A DNA stretch of 64,000 bases from an uncultured Maritimibacter sp. (GCA_913063035.1 CAJXYS010000011.1:18127-82126); one strand, 5' to 3'. Positions 39,858 to 51,990 are shown, counted from the first letter of the stretch. The notes: generated by a model not told the origin, from the sequence alone. Translations and numbers: made by a program.

Positions 39858-40586
39858 ATGCGCTTTCAAACCCCTCTCGTGCCGGCCCGGCTGATCCGGC
39901 GCTACAAGCGGTTCCTGGCCGATATCCGGTTCGCGGACGGGACCGAGGCGGTCGCCCATTGCCCCAACCCCGGCGCGATGCTCGGGCTGGCCGATCCCGG
40001 CGCCCGCATCTGGGTCGAGCCCAACGACGATCCGAAGAAGAAGCTGAAATTCTCGTGGAAACTCGTGGACCTCGGCGGCGGCCATTTCGCCGGCATCGAC
40101 ACCGGGGTGCCGAACCGCGTCGTCCGCGCGGCGCTGGAGCATCGGGCGGTGCCCGGGCTCTCCGGTTATGACAGCGTCCGGCCGGAAGTGAAATACGGCC
40201 GGGGCAGCCGCGTCGACTTCCTGCTCGAGGGGCCGGCGGGCGCCACCTATGTCGAGGTCAAGAACGTCCACCTGCGCCGTGCCGGCAGCTGGGCGGAGTT
40301 CCCCGACTGCGTCACCGCCCGCGGCGCGAAGCATCTCGCCGAGCTGTCCGACATGGTGGCGGCCGGGCATCGCGCGGTGATGCTCTACCTCGTGCAGCGC
40401 ACCGATTGCGACGCGTTCCGGCTTGCCGGCGATATCGACCCGGCCTACGCGGCGGCGTTCGATCTCGCGCGGGCGGCGGGTGTCGAGATGCTGGCCTTCG
40501 GCACGCGGATCGGCACCGATGGCGTCGGTTTCGCGGCCCCCCTGCCCGTCGATCCGGCACCGCAGGCACGGCCCCCACTGGCATAG
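39858..40586 (+). CDS. sfsA: SfsA family DNA-binding/nuclease-like protein
   Basis: 242 residues spanning the full SfsA family: VPARLIRRYKRFLADIRF, AHCPNPGAMLGL, GIDTGVPNRVV, VDFLLEG, TYVEVKNVHL and ARGAKHLAEL. The C-terminal part has a restriction-endonuclease-like PD-(D/E)xK appearance (DFLL...EVKN). E. coli SfsA was named for stimulating maltose genes; its biochemical role is still unclear. map lies 50 bp downstream in the same direction. Confidence 0.94.
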   Translation: MRFQTPLVPARLIRRYKRFLADIRFADGTEAVAHCPNPGAMLGLADPGARIWVEPNDDPKKKLKFSWKLVDLGGGHFAGIDTGVPNRVVRAALEHRAVPGLSGYDSVRPEVKYGRGSRVDFLLEGPAGATYVEVKNVHLRRAGSWAEFPDCVTARGAKHLAELSDMVAAGHRAVMLYLVQRTDCDAFRLAGDIDPAYAAAFDLARAAGVEMLAFGTRIGTDGVGFAAPLPVDPAPQARPPLA

Positions 40587-40636
40587 CGGCGCATTTCGCC
40601 TTATCTAGGGCGCGAAATCAACGAAGGAGCGACCCC

Positions 40637-41449
40637 GTGGACGACCGGCACCGCGGCAGAGTGACGAAAGAGGGCATCCGCATCCACGAGGCGGCGGATT
40701 TCGACGGCATGCACAAGGCAGGGCGGCTCGCCGCCGAGATCCTCGACGATCTCTGCGACGTCGTGCAGCCCGGCGTGACGACGGCGGCAATCGACCGCGT
40801 CATCGAGGACAAGGTGAACGCGGCGGGCGCGAAATCGGCGACCATCGGCTACAAGGGCTACCAGCACGCCTCCTGCATCAGCGTCAATCACGTGGTCTGT
40901 CACGGCATTCCCGGCGACAAGGTGCTGAAGGACGGCGATATCCTGAACATCGACGTCACGGTGATCGTCGACGGGTGGTTCGGCGACACCAGCCGGATGT
41001 ATGTCGCCGGCAAGCTCAGCCGCAAGGCCGAGCGCCTGATCCAGGTGACGCACGACTCGCTGATGAAGGGCATCGAGGCGGTCAGGCCGGGCAACACCTT
41101 CGGCGATATCGGTCATGCCATCCAGGCCTATGTCGAGGCCCAGCGCATGTCGGTGGTGCGCGACTTCTGCGGGCACGGGCTGGGCCGGGTGTTCCACGCC
41201 CCGCCCAACGTCCTGCATTACGGCCGGCCCGGCACCGGGCCCATCCTCGAGGAGGGCATGTTCTTCACCATCGAGCCCATGGTGAACCTGGGCCGCCCCG
41301 AGACCAAGGTGCTGGCCGACGACTGGACAGCGGTGACCCGCGACAAGAGCCTCTCGGCCCAGTTCGAGCATTCCGTCGGCGTGACCGCGGACGGGGTAGA
41401 GATCTTTACCCCCTCGCCCGCCGGAAAGTTTCATCCGACCTGGGGCTGA
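40637..41449 (+). CDS. map: Methionine aminopeptidase, type I
   Basis: 270 residues from a GTG with AAGGAG 8 nt upstream. Metal ligands of the pita-bread fold are in place: NIDVTVIVDGWFGDTSRM (two Asp), GHGLGRVFHAPP (His), FTIEPM (Glu) and QFEHSV (Glu). It removes the initiator methionine co-translationally. sfsA-map-radC run rightward, but radC has its own upstream CtrA-like box. Confidence 0.97.
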   Translation: MDDRHRGRVTKEGIRIHEAADFDGMHKAGRLAAEILDDLCDVVQPGVTTAAIDRVIEDKVNAAGAKSATIGYKGYQHASCISVNHVVCHGIPGDKVLKDGDILNIDVTVIVDGWFGDTSRMYVAGKLSRKAERLIQVTHDSLMKGIEAVRPGNTFGDIGHAIQAYVEAQRMSVVRDFCGHGLGRVFHAPPNVLHYGRPGTGPILEEGMFFTIEPMVNLGRPETKVLADDWTAVTRDKSLSAQFEHSVGVTADGVEIFTPSPAGKFHPTWG

Positions 41450-41470
41450 CGCGGCGTCGCCCGCCGGGGT

Positions 41471-41486
41471 TTAACGGTCCATTAAC
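41471..41486 (+). promoter_or_regulatory. CtrA-binding site upstream of radC
   Basis: TTAAC-N6-TTAAC, a perfect match to the alphaproteobacterial CtrA consensus (TTAA-N7-TTAA), 23 bp before the radC ATG, in the 60-bp map-radC gap. Confidence 0.62.
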
Positions 41487-41509
41487 CGGAATCGACGGAG
41501 CGTCGGCCC

Positions 41510-42262
41510 ATGAGTCCGCCGCCCCGCCAGTTCTCCGAGGCCCCGCTGCCCGGATTCGAGCCGGTTCGGACCCGGCGCCGGACCGGTCCCGAACCGCACC
41601 AGGTCGCGCATCGCAAGCGGTTGCGCGCGCGCTTCATGCAGGGCGGCGCCGAGGCCATGCCGGATTACGAGTTGCTGGAACTCGTGCTGTTCCGCGCGAT
41701 TCCGCGCCGCGACGTGAAACCGCTGGCCAAGCAACTGCTGATGGAATTCGGGGATTTCAACGCGGTGCTGGCGGCCCCGTCCGCGCGGCTGACCGCCCTG
41801 CCCGGCGTGGGCGAGTCGGTGATCCAGGAACTCAGGATCGTCGCCGCCGCGGCCGAGCGCATGGCGCGCGCCCGCGTGCTCGACCGCGCCGTCATCGCCA
41901 GCTGGGACGCGTTGCTGCATTACTGCCGGACCTGCATGGCCCATCGCGCGACGGAACAGTTCCGGGTGCTCTACCTCGACCGCAAGAACATCCTCATCGC
42001 CGACGAGCAGCAGGCCAGCGGCACGGTGGACCATGTGCCGGTCTACCCGCGCGAAGTGGTCAAGCGCGGGCTGGAGCTCAGCGCCTCGGCGCTCATCCTC
42101 GTGCATAATCATCCCTCGGGAGATCCGACCCCGTCGGAGGCCGATATCCTCGTGACGCAGCAGATCGTCGACGCGGCCGAGGTGCTTGGGCTGACGGTGC
42201 ACGACCACCTGGTGATCGGCAAAGGCCGCGAGTTCAGCTTTCGCGCCGAGGGTTATCTCTGA
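41510..42262 (+). CDS. radC: RadC/JAB-domain DNA repair-related protein
   Basis: 250 residues. N-terminal helix-hairpin-helix region (YELLELVLFRAIPRRDVKPLAK, then LPGVGESVIQEL) and a C-terminal JAMM/MPN+ metalloprotease-like domain with His199, His201 and Asp212 in HNHPSGDPTPSEAD. Despite its name its role in repair is unsettled, and it is often co-regulated with competence genes. The consensus CtrA site upstream fits that. The 3' end overlaps the next, convergent gene by 10 bp. Confidence 0.94.
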   Translation: MSPPPRQFSEAPLPGFEPVRTRRRTGPEPHQVAHRKRLRARFMQGGAEAMPDYELLELVLFRAIPRRDVKPLAKQLLMEFGDFNAVLAAPSARLTALPGVGESVIQELRIVAAAAERMARARVLDRAVIASWDALLHYCRTCMAHRATEQFRVLYLDRKNILIADEQQASGTVDHVPVYPREVVKRGLELSASALILVHNHPSGDPTPSEADILVTQQIVDAAEVLGLTVHDHLVIGKGREFSFRAEGYL

Positions 42263-43824
42263 TCGGCGAGCCAGACCTCGACCCGCCGGTTCAGCCGCCG
42301 TCCCCAGTCCGAGTCATCGCAGGCAATGGGCGAGAGCTCTCCGAACCCGACGGCGCGGACCGCCAGCCGCGATGGCTCGCCATCGCCCGCCGCCGCAAGC
42401 ACGGCGTCGCGCGCGGCGGCCGCCCGGTCCCGGGAAAGCCGCAGGTTGACCGCCGCGCCGCCGGCAGAGTCCGAGAACCCCGCGAAGATCAGCGTCTTGC
42501 CGTCATAGCGACCGGCCGCGATCCGGTCGCCCAGAAGCCGGACATTGACCTCCGCCCGCGGGTCGAGCGTGGCCGTGCCGTCCTCGAAGCGGAACCCGGC
42601 CGACAGCCGCTGCGCCTGGCCGCGCGTGGCGAGCATCTCGCGCAATTCCGCAAGACCGGTTTCGGCATCGAGGGCGGTCACCGCCTTGGCCAGCCGCTGA
42701 CCGTCCCGGCCGAGCGGCACCGGCGTGACCGCCTGCCCGACGAATCCCGTGGCCGGCACCAGCGCCTGCGCGGCCTCGGTTTCGAGATAGGCCAGCAACT
42801 GGCGCGCGAAACGGGGCAGCCGGCGCGCGGGCGTATAGACCCGGAGCCGTTCGGTCAGGGGGTAGTCCTCTGCCTTGATCGCCGCCGGATCGGGCGCGAT
42901 GCGAAAGCCGCAGGCGCCCGCGATGGCCAGCGGCCTGGCATTGCCGATCTCGGAATAGCTGACGAGCCCGATGGCAAAGGGATCGGTGGCCACCCGGTCC
43001 GACAGGGCCGGGGCCGAGGGCGCGTAGGACAGGTGCGGCCCGGCGGTGATGCCGCCCGCGCCAGGGAACCGCGCCGCCAGCAGCCGCGTCTGCCCCGCAC
43101 CGCCCGCGCGGATCACGGGGATGACGGGGGCGTCGGGCCCGCCCAGATCGCGCCAGTTGCGGATCTCGCCGCTGAAGATCGCCGACAGCTCGGCCACCGT
43201 CAGGGCCGTGACCGGGTTCTCCGGCGCCACGACCGCCACCAGCGCGTCGAGTCCCACGATGCGCGCGCGGCGGGGGTCGGTCAGCTCTCCGATCCCGGCC
43301 TCGCGGGCCATCCCGGCCTCGGCCGCGGTGACCGGGCGCAGCGCAAGCGCGAGGTCGGCTTCGGCGGCGACCAGGTCGGCGATCCCCTCGTCCGTGGTGC
43401 TGGCGCGGATCGCGATCTCGGCCACGGGCGTGCCGTCGCCGGCCCGGAGCGCATAGCTGAAATGGGTCTCGTCATCGATCCGCTTGACCGCGGTCAGGCC
43501 GTGCTGGCGGGCATAGCCCTCGATGAAGGCGGGCATCAGCACCAACCCCATCTGCCGGGCACCCGAGATCGCCACCCGCGCGACGGCATCCCCCGGGCCG
43601 GGACAGCCCGGACCGCTGCACCGGACGCCGTCGGCTGCCAGCGTCATCGGCCCGTAGCGCGTGTCGATGCGGTAGAACTCACCGTCGTATTGCAGCAGCG
43701 TGCCCGGCAGGCTGAGACTGCCGTCGCGCGCGGTCAAGGTGACGTCCTGGGCGCGAAGCGGCGCGGCCGAGAGACTCAGTACAAGGACGGCGAGCGCCGC
43801 CAAACGGGAAAACAAGGGTCGCAC
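42253..43824 (-). CDS. Periplasmic phosphate-binding-like (PstS-type) domain fused to OmpA domain
   Basis: 523 residues from a GTG. Signal peptide (about 1-25, LSAAPLRAQ), a PBP-like region resembling PstS (IAIRASTTDEGIADLV, VAVVAPENPVTALTVAELSAIFSGEIRNW, GLVSYSEIGNA), and a C-terminal OmpA-like domain (about 400-523; FEDGTATLDPRAEVNVRLL, FAGFSDSAGG, NRRVEVWL). The fusion suggests a wall-anchored ligand-binding protein. No pst transport genes are adjacent, so phosphate is not established as the ligand. The start has a weak ribosome site. It lies 18 bp after the unknown 404-residue protein. Confidence 0.8.
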   Translation of the reverse strand: MRPLFSRLAALAVLVLSLSAAPLRAQDVTLTARDGSLSLPGTLLQYDGEFYRIDTRYGPMTLAADGVRCSGPGCPGPGDAVARVAISGARQMGLVLMPAFIEGYARQHGLTAVKRIDDETHFSYALRAGDGTPVAEIAIRASTTDEGIADLVAAEADLALALRPVTAAEAGMAREAGIGELTDPRRARIVGLDALVAVVAPENPVTALTVAELSAIFSGEIRNWRDLGGPDAPVIPVIRAGGAGQTRLLAARFPGAGGITAGPHLSYAPSAPALSDRVATDPFAIGLVSYSEIGNARPLAIAGACGFRIAPDPAAIKAEDYPLTERLRVYTPARRLPRFARQLLAYLETEAAQALVPATGFVGQAVTPVPLGRDGQRLAKAVTALDAETGLAELREMLATRGQAQRLSAGFRFEDGTATLDPRAEVNVRLLGDRIAAGRYDGKTLIFAGFSDSAGGAAVNLRLSRDRAAAARDAVLAAAGDGEPSRLAVRAVGFGELSPIACDDSDWGRRLNRRVEVWLADQR

Positions 43825-43842
43825 CAGGGGTTCGGATCAGGA

Positions 43843-45057
43843 TCAGTTCCGGGCGATCTTCAGGTCTGGGACGGCGTTTTTCAAGACGAGAGGCTCCTTG
43901 CCGCCGCAGGGCGGCAGCGCAAAGCGCAGGCCGACATCCGAGTTCTCGGCGCCCGGTGCCCGGATCAGCGTCATGGCGTCGATCTCGACGGCGCAGTCAT
44001 CGTCCTCCGCGCTGGCCTCGACTTCCATGCGCACGGTGCCGGCGGGTGTCCAGTCGGTCATCGGCAGGGTGTAGACCTCGGCCATCATCGGGTCGGCCAC
44101 GTCGGGATCGCCCAACACGGTCAGGAAGCCGCCGCCGACCCGCACGGCATGATCGGCGCTGCGCGCGTTGCCGGCCCAGACATGGCCGGTATCGGTCCCG
44201 GTCGCGCCGAATTCGAGCGCATGCAGATCGAGATCGGCGGACCCGCGCCATTGCAGCGCCACGCGCTGGATCCTGTCCATGTCCGGGACATGGGTGACGA
44301 TGGATGCGGTCTGACCGCTGGGCAGGCGGGCCACGATCCTTGCCTGCCGGGCCATCGCGGGCACGAGGACATGGAGCCCGCCATAGATATTGGTCCGCGA
44401 CGCGACGGCCAGCCCGTCATGGCTGATCTCGACCCGCGAGCGCGGGTGGCAGGGCGCATCCAGCGTGACCGAGACCAGCGCGCCGGGCCGGACCGAGGCC
44501 GCCAGCGAGATCGAACAGGGCATGCCATAAGGGCTCAGCGCGCGCTGGGCGTCGCTGATCGGGCGCGTCGGGTCGAACTGCAGCGCCGCGACGCGCGCGG
44601 GCAGGCCGGACATGCGGTCGGGCAGGGTGGCGGCGGGCAGCATGACGTCGCGGGGCAGCATCAGCGCGCCGCCCTCGGGATCGAAGGTCAGGATCGGGTC
44701 GACCTTGTCGGCCAGATCCGCCGGCGAGTCGATGATCGACCCGGTTTCGATCTGGCTCAGGTCCAGCATGGTCGGGCTGCGGCGCGGGTTCGGATCGGTC
44801 ATGGCGCCGGTGCGGATCCCGGCACTGTCCGGCACGGCAGGCTGGCGGGCCTGCCGGCCGTCGGCCTCGCGCGCTGCCACGTTGTCGCGGGACTGCGCCT
44901 CGATCTGCGGGGCGGAGGTGTCGGCCACGAACTGCGGCTGGTCGGCCATCCGCGCCAGGAAGGCAATGGCCGCGTCGCCGTTCTGCGAGACGTTCGTCAT
45001 CGCGACGGCGAAGAAGACCCCTGTCAGGATTGCCAGCTTGCGCTCGGAAAGGCGCAT
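43843..45057 (-). CDS. Unrecognised membrane-anchored/exported protein
   Basis: 404 residues that I do not recognise. The first ~25 residues (MRLSERKLAILTGVFFAVAMTN) form one signal-anchor helix. Residues ~30-150 are hydrophilic, low-complexity and probably disordered. The remainder (about 165-404) looks like beta-rich domains with three CP/CA-type cysteines (GMPCSISL, DAPCHPRS, DDDCAVE) that could form periplasmic disulfides. A good GGAG site is 7 nt before the ATG. It precedes the PstS/OmpA fusion on the same strand and follows secA, separated by about 220 bp containing inverted repeats. Confidence 0.7.
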   Translation of the reverse strand: MRLSERKLAILTGVFFAVAMTNVSQNGDAAIAFLARMADQPQFVADTSAPQIEAQSRDNVAAREADGRQARQPAVPDSAGIRTGAMTDPNPRRSPTMLDLSQIETGSIIDSPADLADKVDPILTFDPEGGALMLPRDVMLPAATLPDRMSGLPARVAALQFDPTRPISDAQRALSPYGMPCSISLAASVRPGALVSVTLDAPCHPRSRVEISHDGLAVASRTNIYGGLHVLVPAMARQARIVARLPSGQTASIVTHVPDMDRIQRVALQWRGSADLDLHALEFGATGTDTGHVWAGNARSADHAVRVGGGFLTVLGDPDVADPMMAEVYTLPMTDWTPAGTVRMEVEASAEDDDCAVEIDAMTLIRAPGAENSDVGLRFALPPCGGKEPLVLKNAVPDLKIARN

Positions 45058-45169
45058 GTTTCGACTCCAGATCCAATTCCGCGTTGGGTCCAGTATGCCG
45101 ATAACAATCGGAGAAGAGATTGAAACAATTTAGGTCTTTTTGTGGTCGCGGTTTCTGAGCGCGCACCGC

Positions 45170-45204
45170 ATATCTGGCCCGGAACGTCCCCCGGAATCAG
45201 ATAT
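45170..45204. promoter_or_regulatory. Inverted repeat downstream of secA
   Basis: ATATCTG and CAGATAT arms are 21 bp apart, with an inner CCGG/CCGG pair, in the 222-bp gap between secA and the 404-residue gene. A second small dyad (CCGAT-AACA-ATCGG, 45098-45111) lies nearer that gene. With no T-run, an operator or secA mRNA end is more likely than an intrinsic terminator. Confidence 0.35.
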
Positions 45205-45279
45205 CTTGTGGACCCGGGACCGGCACCCACGAGACCTGTGACACGGTTCCGCCACATTCGGACGGCCCTCCGGCTTCGG

Positions 45280-48006
<2,727 letters not shown>

Positions 48007-48216
48007 GTCTGCCTTTCTCTCCGCCCTGACGGCTTCGTGTACCGGACCCGGTTGTCCCCGCTTTCCGCTATACATACAAGGTGCGGTGAGAGGCTGGTCC
48101 CGGACCGTGCGACCGTGATCGCATGTAAGGGGCCTCGGAATGGGTGTCAACGGACCGCGCCGGTCAGGACGCCCGTGCGACAGGGTCCGCATGCGGCCCG
48201 GAGAGGAGGAATTCCC

Positions 48217-49071
48217 ATGGCAAGACTGTCGAAACTGGTTGCGGGCGCCGCGCTGGCCGCCGGCCTGGCGGCATCGGCTGCGACGGCGCAGGAGACGCCG
48301 GCGCCGGGCACCGTGCTGGCGACGGTGAACGGAACCGAGATCACGCTCGGTCACCTGGTCGCCCTGCGCGAACGTCTGCCCGAGCAGTACCAGAACCTGC
48401 CCGACGAGGTTCTGTTCAACGGCATGCTGGACCAGCTTGTGCAGCAGACCGTGCTCCAGCAGGAAATCGAGGGCGACCTGAACGCCAAGCAGGAACGCGC
48501 CTTCGAGAACGAGCGCCGCGCCTTCCTCGCCAGCGAGATGATCCAGCGCCTGAGCGGACAGGAAGTGTCCGAGGCCGAGATCGAGGAAGCCTACCGGGCC
48601 CGCTATGCCGACGCGGCGGCGGGCACGGAATACAACGCCTCTCACATTCTCGTGGAGACCGAGGACGAAGCGCGGGAAATCCTGGGCCTGCTCGAGGATG
48701 GCGGCGATTTCGCCGCGCTGGCGCAGGAGCGGTCCACCGGCCCGTCGGGGCCGCGCGGCGGCGAGCTGGGCTGGTTTTCCGAGGGCATGATGGTCGCGCC
48801 CTTCGAGGAAGCGGTGCTCGAGATGGAAACCGGCGCCGTGGCCGGCCCGGTCCAGACCCAGTTCGGCTGGCATGTCATCAAGCTGAACGACACCCGGCAG
48901 AAGGAAGCCCCGGCCCTCGAAGAGGTGCGGGCCGACATCCTCGGGGAGTTGCAGGGCCAGAAGCTGGACCAGGCCGTGACCGCCCTGACGGAGGCCGCCG
49001 AGATCGAGCGCGCCGACGTGGATATTGATCCCTCGGTCATCCGCGATGTAACGGTGTTCGATCAGGAGTAA
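48217..49071 (+). CDS. Periplasmic peptidyl-prolyl cis-trans isomerase (PpiC/parvulin type)
   Basis: 284 residues. Signal peptide (about 1-24, ASAATA-QE), SurA/PrsA-like N-terminal helices, a rotamase domain (about 135-230; [43 protein letters not shown]) and a short C-terminal helix. It probably assists folding of exported proteins, which suits its position divergent from secA. The ATG follows GAGGAGGA closely. The frame is open far upstream but no protein similarity precedes MARLSK. argJ follows after 18 bp. Confidence 0.93.
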   Translation: MARLSKLVAGAALAAGLAASAATAQETPAPGTVLATVNGTEITLGHLVALRERLPEQYQNLPDEVLFNGMLDQLVQQTVLQQEIEGDLNAKQERAFENERRAFLASEMIQRLSGQEVSEAEIEEAYRARYADAAAGTEYNASHILVETEDEAREILGLLEDGGDFAALAQERSTGPSGPRGGELGWFSEGMMVAPFEEAVLEMETGAVAGPVQTQFGWHVIKLNDTRQKEAPALEEVRADILGELQGQKLDQAVTALTEAAEIERADVDIDPSVIRDVTVFDQE

Positions 49072-49089
49072 GGCGCGAAAGGGCGTGGC

Positions 49090-50472
49090 ATGGCCGCCAA
49101 GACCGGGAAGAGCGGGTCCGCGAAGACGAAGATCAAGGATCTGAAGGCGGAAATCCGCAAGCTGAAGCGCAAGGCCGCCAAGCTGCGCAAGAAACTGAAG
49201 GCCGGCGCCGCCCCCGCGGCGCCGGACGTGTCGCCGCTGGCACCCGCCGGCGGCTTTCCCCCGCTGCCCTCGATCGCGGGGGTCGCGCTTTCGGCCACCG
49301 CGGCCGGCGTGCGCTATGCCGACCGGACCGACGTGATGCTGGCGCGTCTCTCGCCGGGCACGTCGATGGCCGGCGTCTTCACCAAATCGGCGACCCGATC
49401 GGCGGCCGTGCTGGACTGCGAGGCCAAGATCGCCGGCCTGGCCGGGAAGGGTGCAGGCAAGGGCGGCTTCGCGATCCTCGTCAATTCCGGCAACTCCAAC
49501 GCCTTCACCGGCGCGGCCGGCGCGGCGGCGGTTCAGGCGGTGACCTCGGGCGCGGCCAAGGCGCTGAACGTGCCGGTGGGCCACGTCTTCACGGCCTCCA
49601 CCGGCGTGATCGGCGAACCGCTGCCGGTCGAGAAGGTCACCGGCGCCATCGCCGATCTGAAGGCCGGGCTCGGCGCGGGCGGGCTGGAAGACGCCGCGCG
49701 CGCGATCATGACGACCGACACCTACCCGAAGGGCGCGTCGGCCGAGCTCGAGATCGGCGGCGCGCCGATCCGTATCGCCGGGATCGCCAAGGGCTCGGGC
49801 ATGATCGCGCCCGATATGGCGACCATGCTGGTCTTCATCTTCACCGATGCGAAGATCGAACAGCCGGTCCTGCAATCTATGCTGTCCAATCTGACCGGTC
49901 CCACCTTCAACGCGATCACCGTGGACGGCGACACCTCCACCTCGGACACGCTGCTTCTGGCGGCCACGGGCAAGGCCGACATGGCCGCGATCACTTCGGC
50001 ACGGTCGGCGGCGGGCCGCGCCTTTGCCGCTGCACTCCGCGGGGTGATGGAGGATCTCGCCAAGCAGGTCGTCCGCGACGGCGAGGGTGCGACGAAATTC
50101 ATCGAGGTCGCCGTGACCGGGGCGACCAGCCCCACCGCGGCGCGCAAGGTCGCGCTGGCCATCGCGAACTCGCCGCTGGTGAAGACCGCGGCGGCGGGCG
50201 AGGATCCGAACTGGGGCCGGATCGTCATGGCCGTGGGCAAATCCGGTGCGCCGGTCGACCGCGACGCGCTGACGATCCGCCTGGGCGATATCCTCGTGGC
50301 CGAGAAGGGCTGGGTCGCCGAGAGTTACCGCGAGGCGGACGGCGCGGCCTACATGCAGCGCGACGAGATCCGGATCGGCGTCGACCTGGGGCTCGGCAAG
50401 GCGGGCTACACCGCCTGGACCTGCGATCTCACCCACCAGTACATCGCCATCAACGCCGATTACCGCTCATGA
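49090..50472 (+). CDS. argJ: Bifunctional ornithine acetyltransferase/N-acetylglutamate synthase ArgJ with Lys-rich N-terminal extension
   Basis: 460 residues, about 50 more than usual. The ArgJ core begins near residue 47 ([15 protein letters not shown]). Autocleavage should occur between Ala244 and Thr245 in PDMATML, Thr245 becoming the N-terminal nucleophile; DGDTSTSDT follows. It recycles acetyl from N-acetylornithine to glutamate in arginine synthesis. The first ~45 residues are unusual: a run of Lys-rich heptad-like helix ([18 protein letters not shown]...) ending in an Ala/Pro linker. No ribosome site clearly favours an internal start, and no ATG/GTG lies near residue 45, so the extension appears genuine. 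mutT overlaps its stop by 4 bp. Confidence 0.93.
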   Translation: MAAKTGKSGSAKTKIKDLKAEIRKLKRKAAKLRKKLKAGAAPAAPDVSPLAPAGGFPPLPSIAGVALSATAAGVRYADRTDVMLARLSPGTSMAGVFTKSATRSAAVLDCEAKIAGLAGKGAGKGGFAILVNSGNSNAFTGAAGAAAVQAVTSGAAKALNVPVGHVFTASTGVIGEPLPVEKVTGAIADLKAGLGAGGLEDAARAIMTTDTYPKGASAELEIGGAPIRIAGIAKGSGMIAPDMATMLVFIFTDAKIEQPVLQSMLSNLTGPTFNAITVDGDTSTSDTLLLAATGKADMAAITSARSAAGRAFAAALRGVMEDLAKQVVRDGEGATKFIEVAVTGATSPTAARKVALAIANSPLVKTAAAGEDPNWGRIVMAVGKSGAPVDRDALTIRLGDILVAEKGWVAESYREADGAAYMQRDEIRIGVDLGLGKAGYTAWTCDLTHQYIAINADYRS

Positions 50473-50870
50473 AGAAAACCGTTCTGGTCTCGGCCGTCGC
50501 GCTGATCGACGCAGACGGCCGCGTGCTGCTGACCCAGCGTCCCGCGGGAAAATCCATGGCCGGGCTCTGGGAATTCCCGGGCGGCAAGGTGGAACCCGGC
50601 GAAACCCCCGAGGCCGCGCTGATCCGCGAACTGGAGGAAGAGCTTGGCATCAACACCTGGGAAAGCTGCCTGGCGCCGCTGACCTTCGCCAGCCACGGCT
50701 ATGACGACTTCCACCTGCTGATGCCGCTCTTCGCCTGCCGGAAATGGCAGGGCACGCCGCACTCGCGCGAGGACCAGGCGATGGCCTGGGTGCGCAAGCA
50801 GGCGCTGCGCGACTACCCGATGCCGCCGGCGGACATCCCCCTGATCCCGATCCTGCGCGACTGGCTCTGA
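50469..50870 (+). CDS. mutT: 8-oxo-dGTP diphosphatase MutT (Nudix)
   Basis: 133 residues. A complete Nudix box Gx5Ex7REUxEExGU at residues 39-61 follows GLWEFPGG, which with the QRP context is typical of MutT. It hydrolyses 8-oxo-dGTP so that it is not incorporated opposite A. The ATG overlaps the argJ stop by 4 bp, a pairing usual in this order. It ends convergently with hemH. Confidence 0.93.
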   Translation: MKKTVLVSAVALIDADGRVLLTQRPAGKSMAGLWEFPGGKVEPGETPEAALIRELEEELGINTWESCLAPLTFASHGYDDFHLLMPLFACRKWQGTPHSREDQAMAWVRKQALRDYPMPPADIPLIPILRDWL

Positions 50871-50889
50871 GCCGCCCGCGCGCGTCGGT

Positions 50890-51948
50890 TCAGTCGAGCC
50901 AGCCCTTCAGATTGTCCTCGATCACGGTCGAGAGCACGTCGATATGCGCCGCGTCGGCGTTGAGGCAGGGAATGTAGGTGAAGCTTTCGCCGCCCGCTTC
51001 CTCGAAGCTCTCCTTGATCTCCTCGTTGATCTCCTCGAGCGTTTCGACGCAGTCCGACGAGAAGGCCGGCGCGATCACGGCGATGTTCTTCTTGCCGCTC
51101 TCGGCAAGCCGGGCGACTTCCTCGACGGTGTAGGGCTTCAGCCATTCCTCGGGTCCGAAGCGCGACTGGAAGGTGGTGACGATCTCGCCGTCTTCCCAGC
51201 CGAGCCGTTCCTTCAGCAGGCGCGAGGTCTTCTGGCACTGGCAGTGATAGGGGTCGCCTTCGAGCAGGTAGCGCTTGGGCACGCCGTGATAGGAGGTCAC
51301 CAGCACGTCCGGCCGCTCGTCCAGGTCGCCATAGGCCGTTTCCACCGACCGCGCGAGCGCGTCGATGTATTGCGGATGCTCGAAATAGGGCGCGACGGTG
51401 CGCGCGGCCGGCTGCCACTTGGCCTTCATCAGGGACCGGAAGAACTGGTCGTTCGCCGTGGCGCTCGTGGCGCCGGCATAATGCGGGTAGAGCGGGAAGA
51501 AGAGGATGCGGTCGCAGCCCTTCTCGATCAGCGCGTTGACCTTCGATTCGGTCGAGGGATTGCCGTAGCGCATGCAGAAATCGACGATGACGTCGTCGCC
51601 GTAGCGCTGCTGCATGCGCTCGGTGATCTTCGCCGTCTGCTCCTTGGTGATGGTCATCAGCGGGCTTTCATCCGCCTCGGTGTTCCAGATGCCGCGATAG
51701 GCCTCGCCCGAGGAGAACGGCCGCTTGGTCAGGATGACCAGCTGCAGAAGCGGCTGCCAGATCCAGGGCGAATAGTCGATGACCCGGCGGTCCGACAGGA
51801 ACTCGTTCAGGTAACGGCGCATCGACCAGTAATCGGTCGCGTCCGGGGTGCCGAGATTGGCGATCAGGACGCCGGTTTTCCCGAACCGGACCGCGGGATG
51901 GTCGGCGGGGGCGTGGGGCAGGGGGGTCGGCGGCGTCATGTCGTTCAT
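50890..51948 (-). CDS. hemH: Ferrochelatase
   Basis: 352 residues. GVLIANLGTPDA at the N-terminus, LSDRRVIDY, FPLYPHYAGATSATAND, SYHGVPKRY (catalytic His) and a C-terminal PAFSSDCVETLEEINEE. It inserts Fe2+ into protoporphyrin IX at the membrane surface, the last heme step, downstream of HemJ, which is also in this window. The C-terminal half has several cysteines (CQCQ, SSDC, PCLN); iron-sulfur binding is possible but not shown. Confidence 0.96.
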   Translation of the reverse strand: MNDMTPPTPLPHAPADHPAVRFGKTGVLIANLGTPDATDYWSMRRYLNEFLSDRRVIDYSPWIWQPLLQLVILTKRPFSSGEAYRGIWNTEADESPLMTITKEQTAKITERMQQRYGDDVIVDFCMRYGNPSTESKVNALIEKGCDRILFFPLYPHYAGATSATANDQFFRSLMKAKWQPAARTVAPYFEHPQYIDALARSVETAYGDLDERPDVLVTSYHGVPKRYLLEGDPYHCQCQKTSRLLKERLGWEDGEIVTTFQSRFGPEEWLKPYTVEEVARLAESGKKNIAVIAPAFSSDCVETLEEINEEIKESFEEAGGESFTYIPCLNADAAHIDVLSTVIEDNLKGWLD

Positions 51949-51990
51949 GTCTCGTCCTCGCGGGCCTGTGGCATCCGGCGTTGTCCTAGC

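Noticed and set aside
48007..50436. secA frame open far upstream through the parvulin and argJ region
   Set aside because: Protein similarity to SecA starts at [10 protein letters not shown] with a ribosome site; the upstream part is antisense to real genes.
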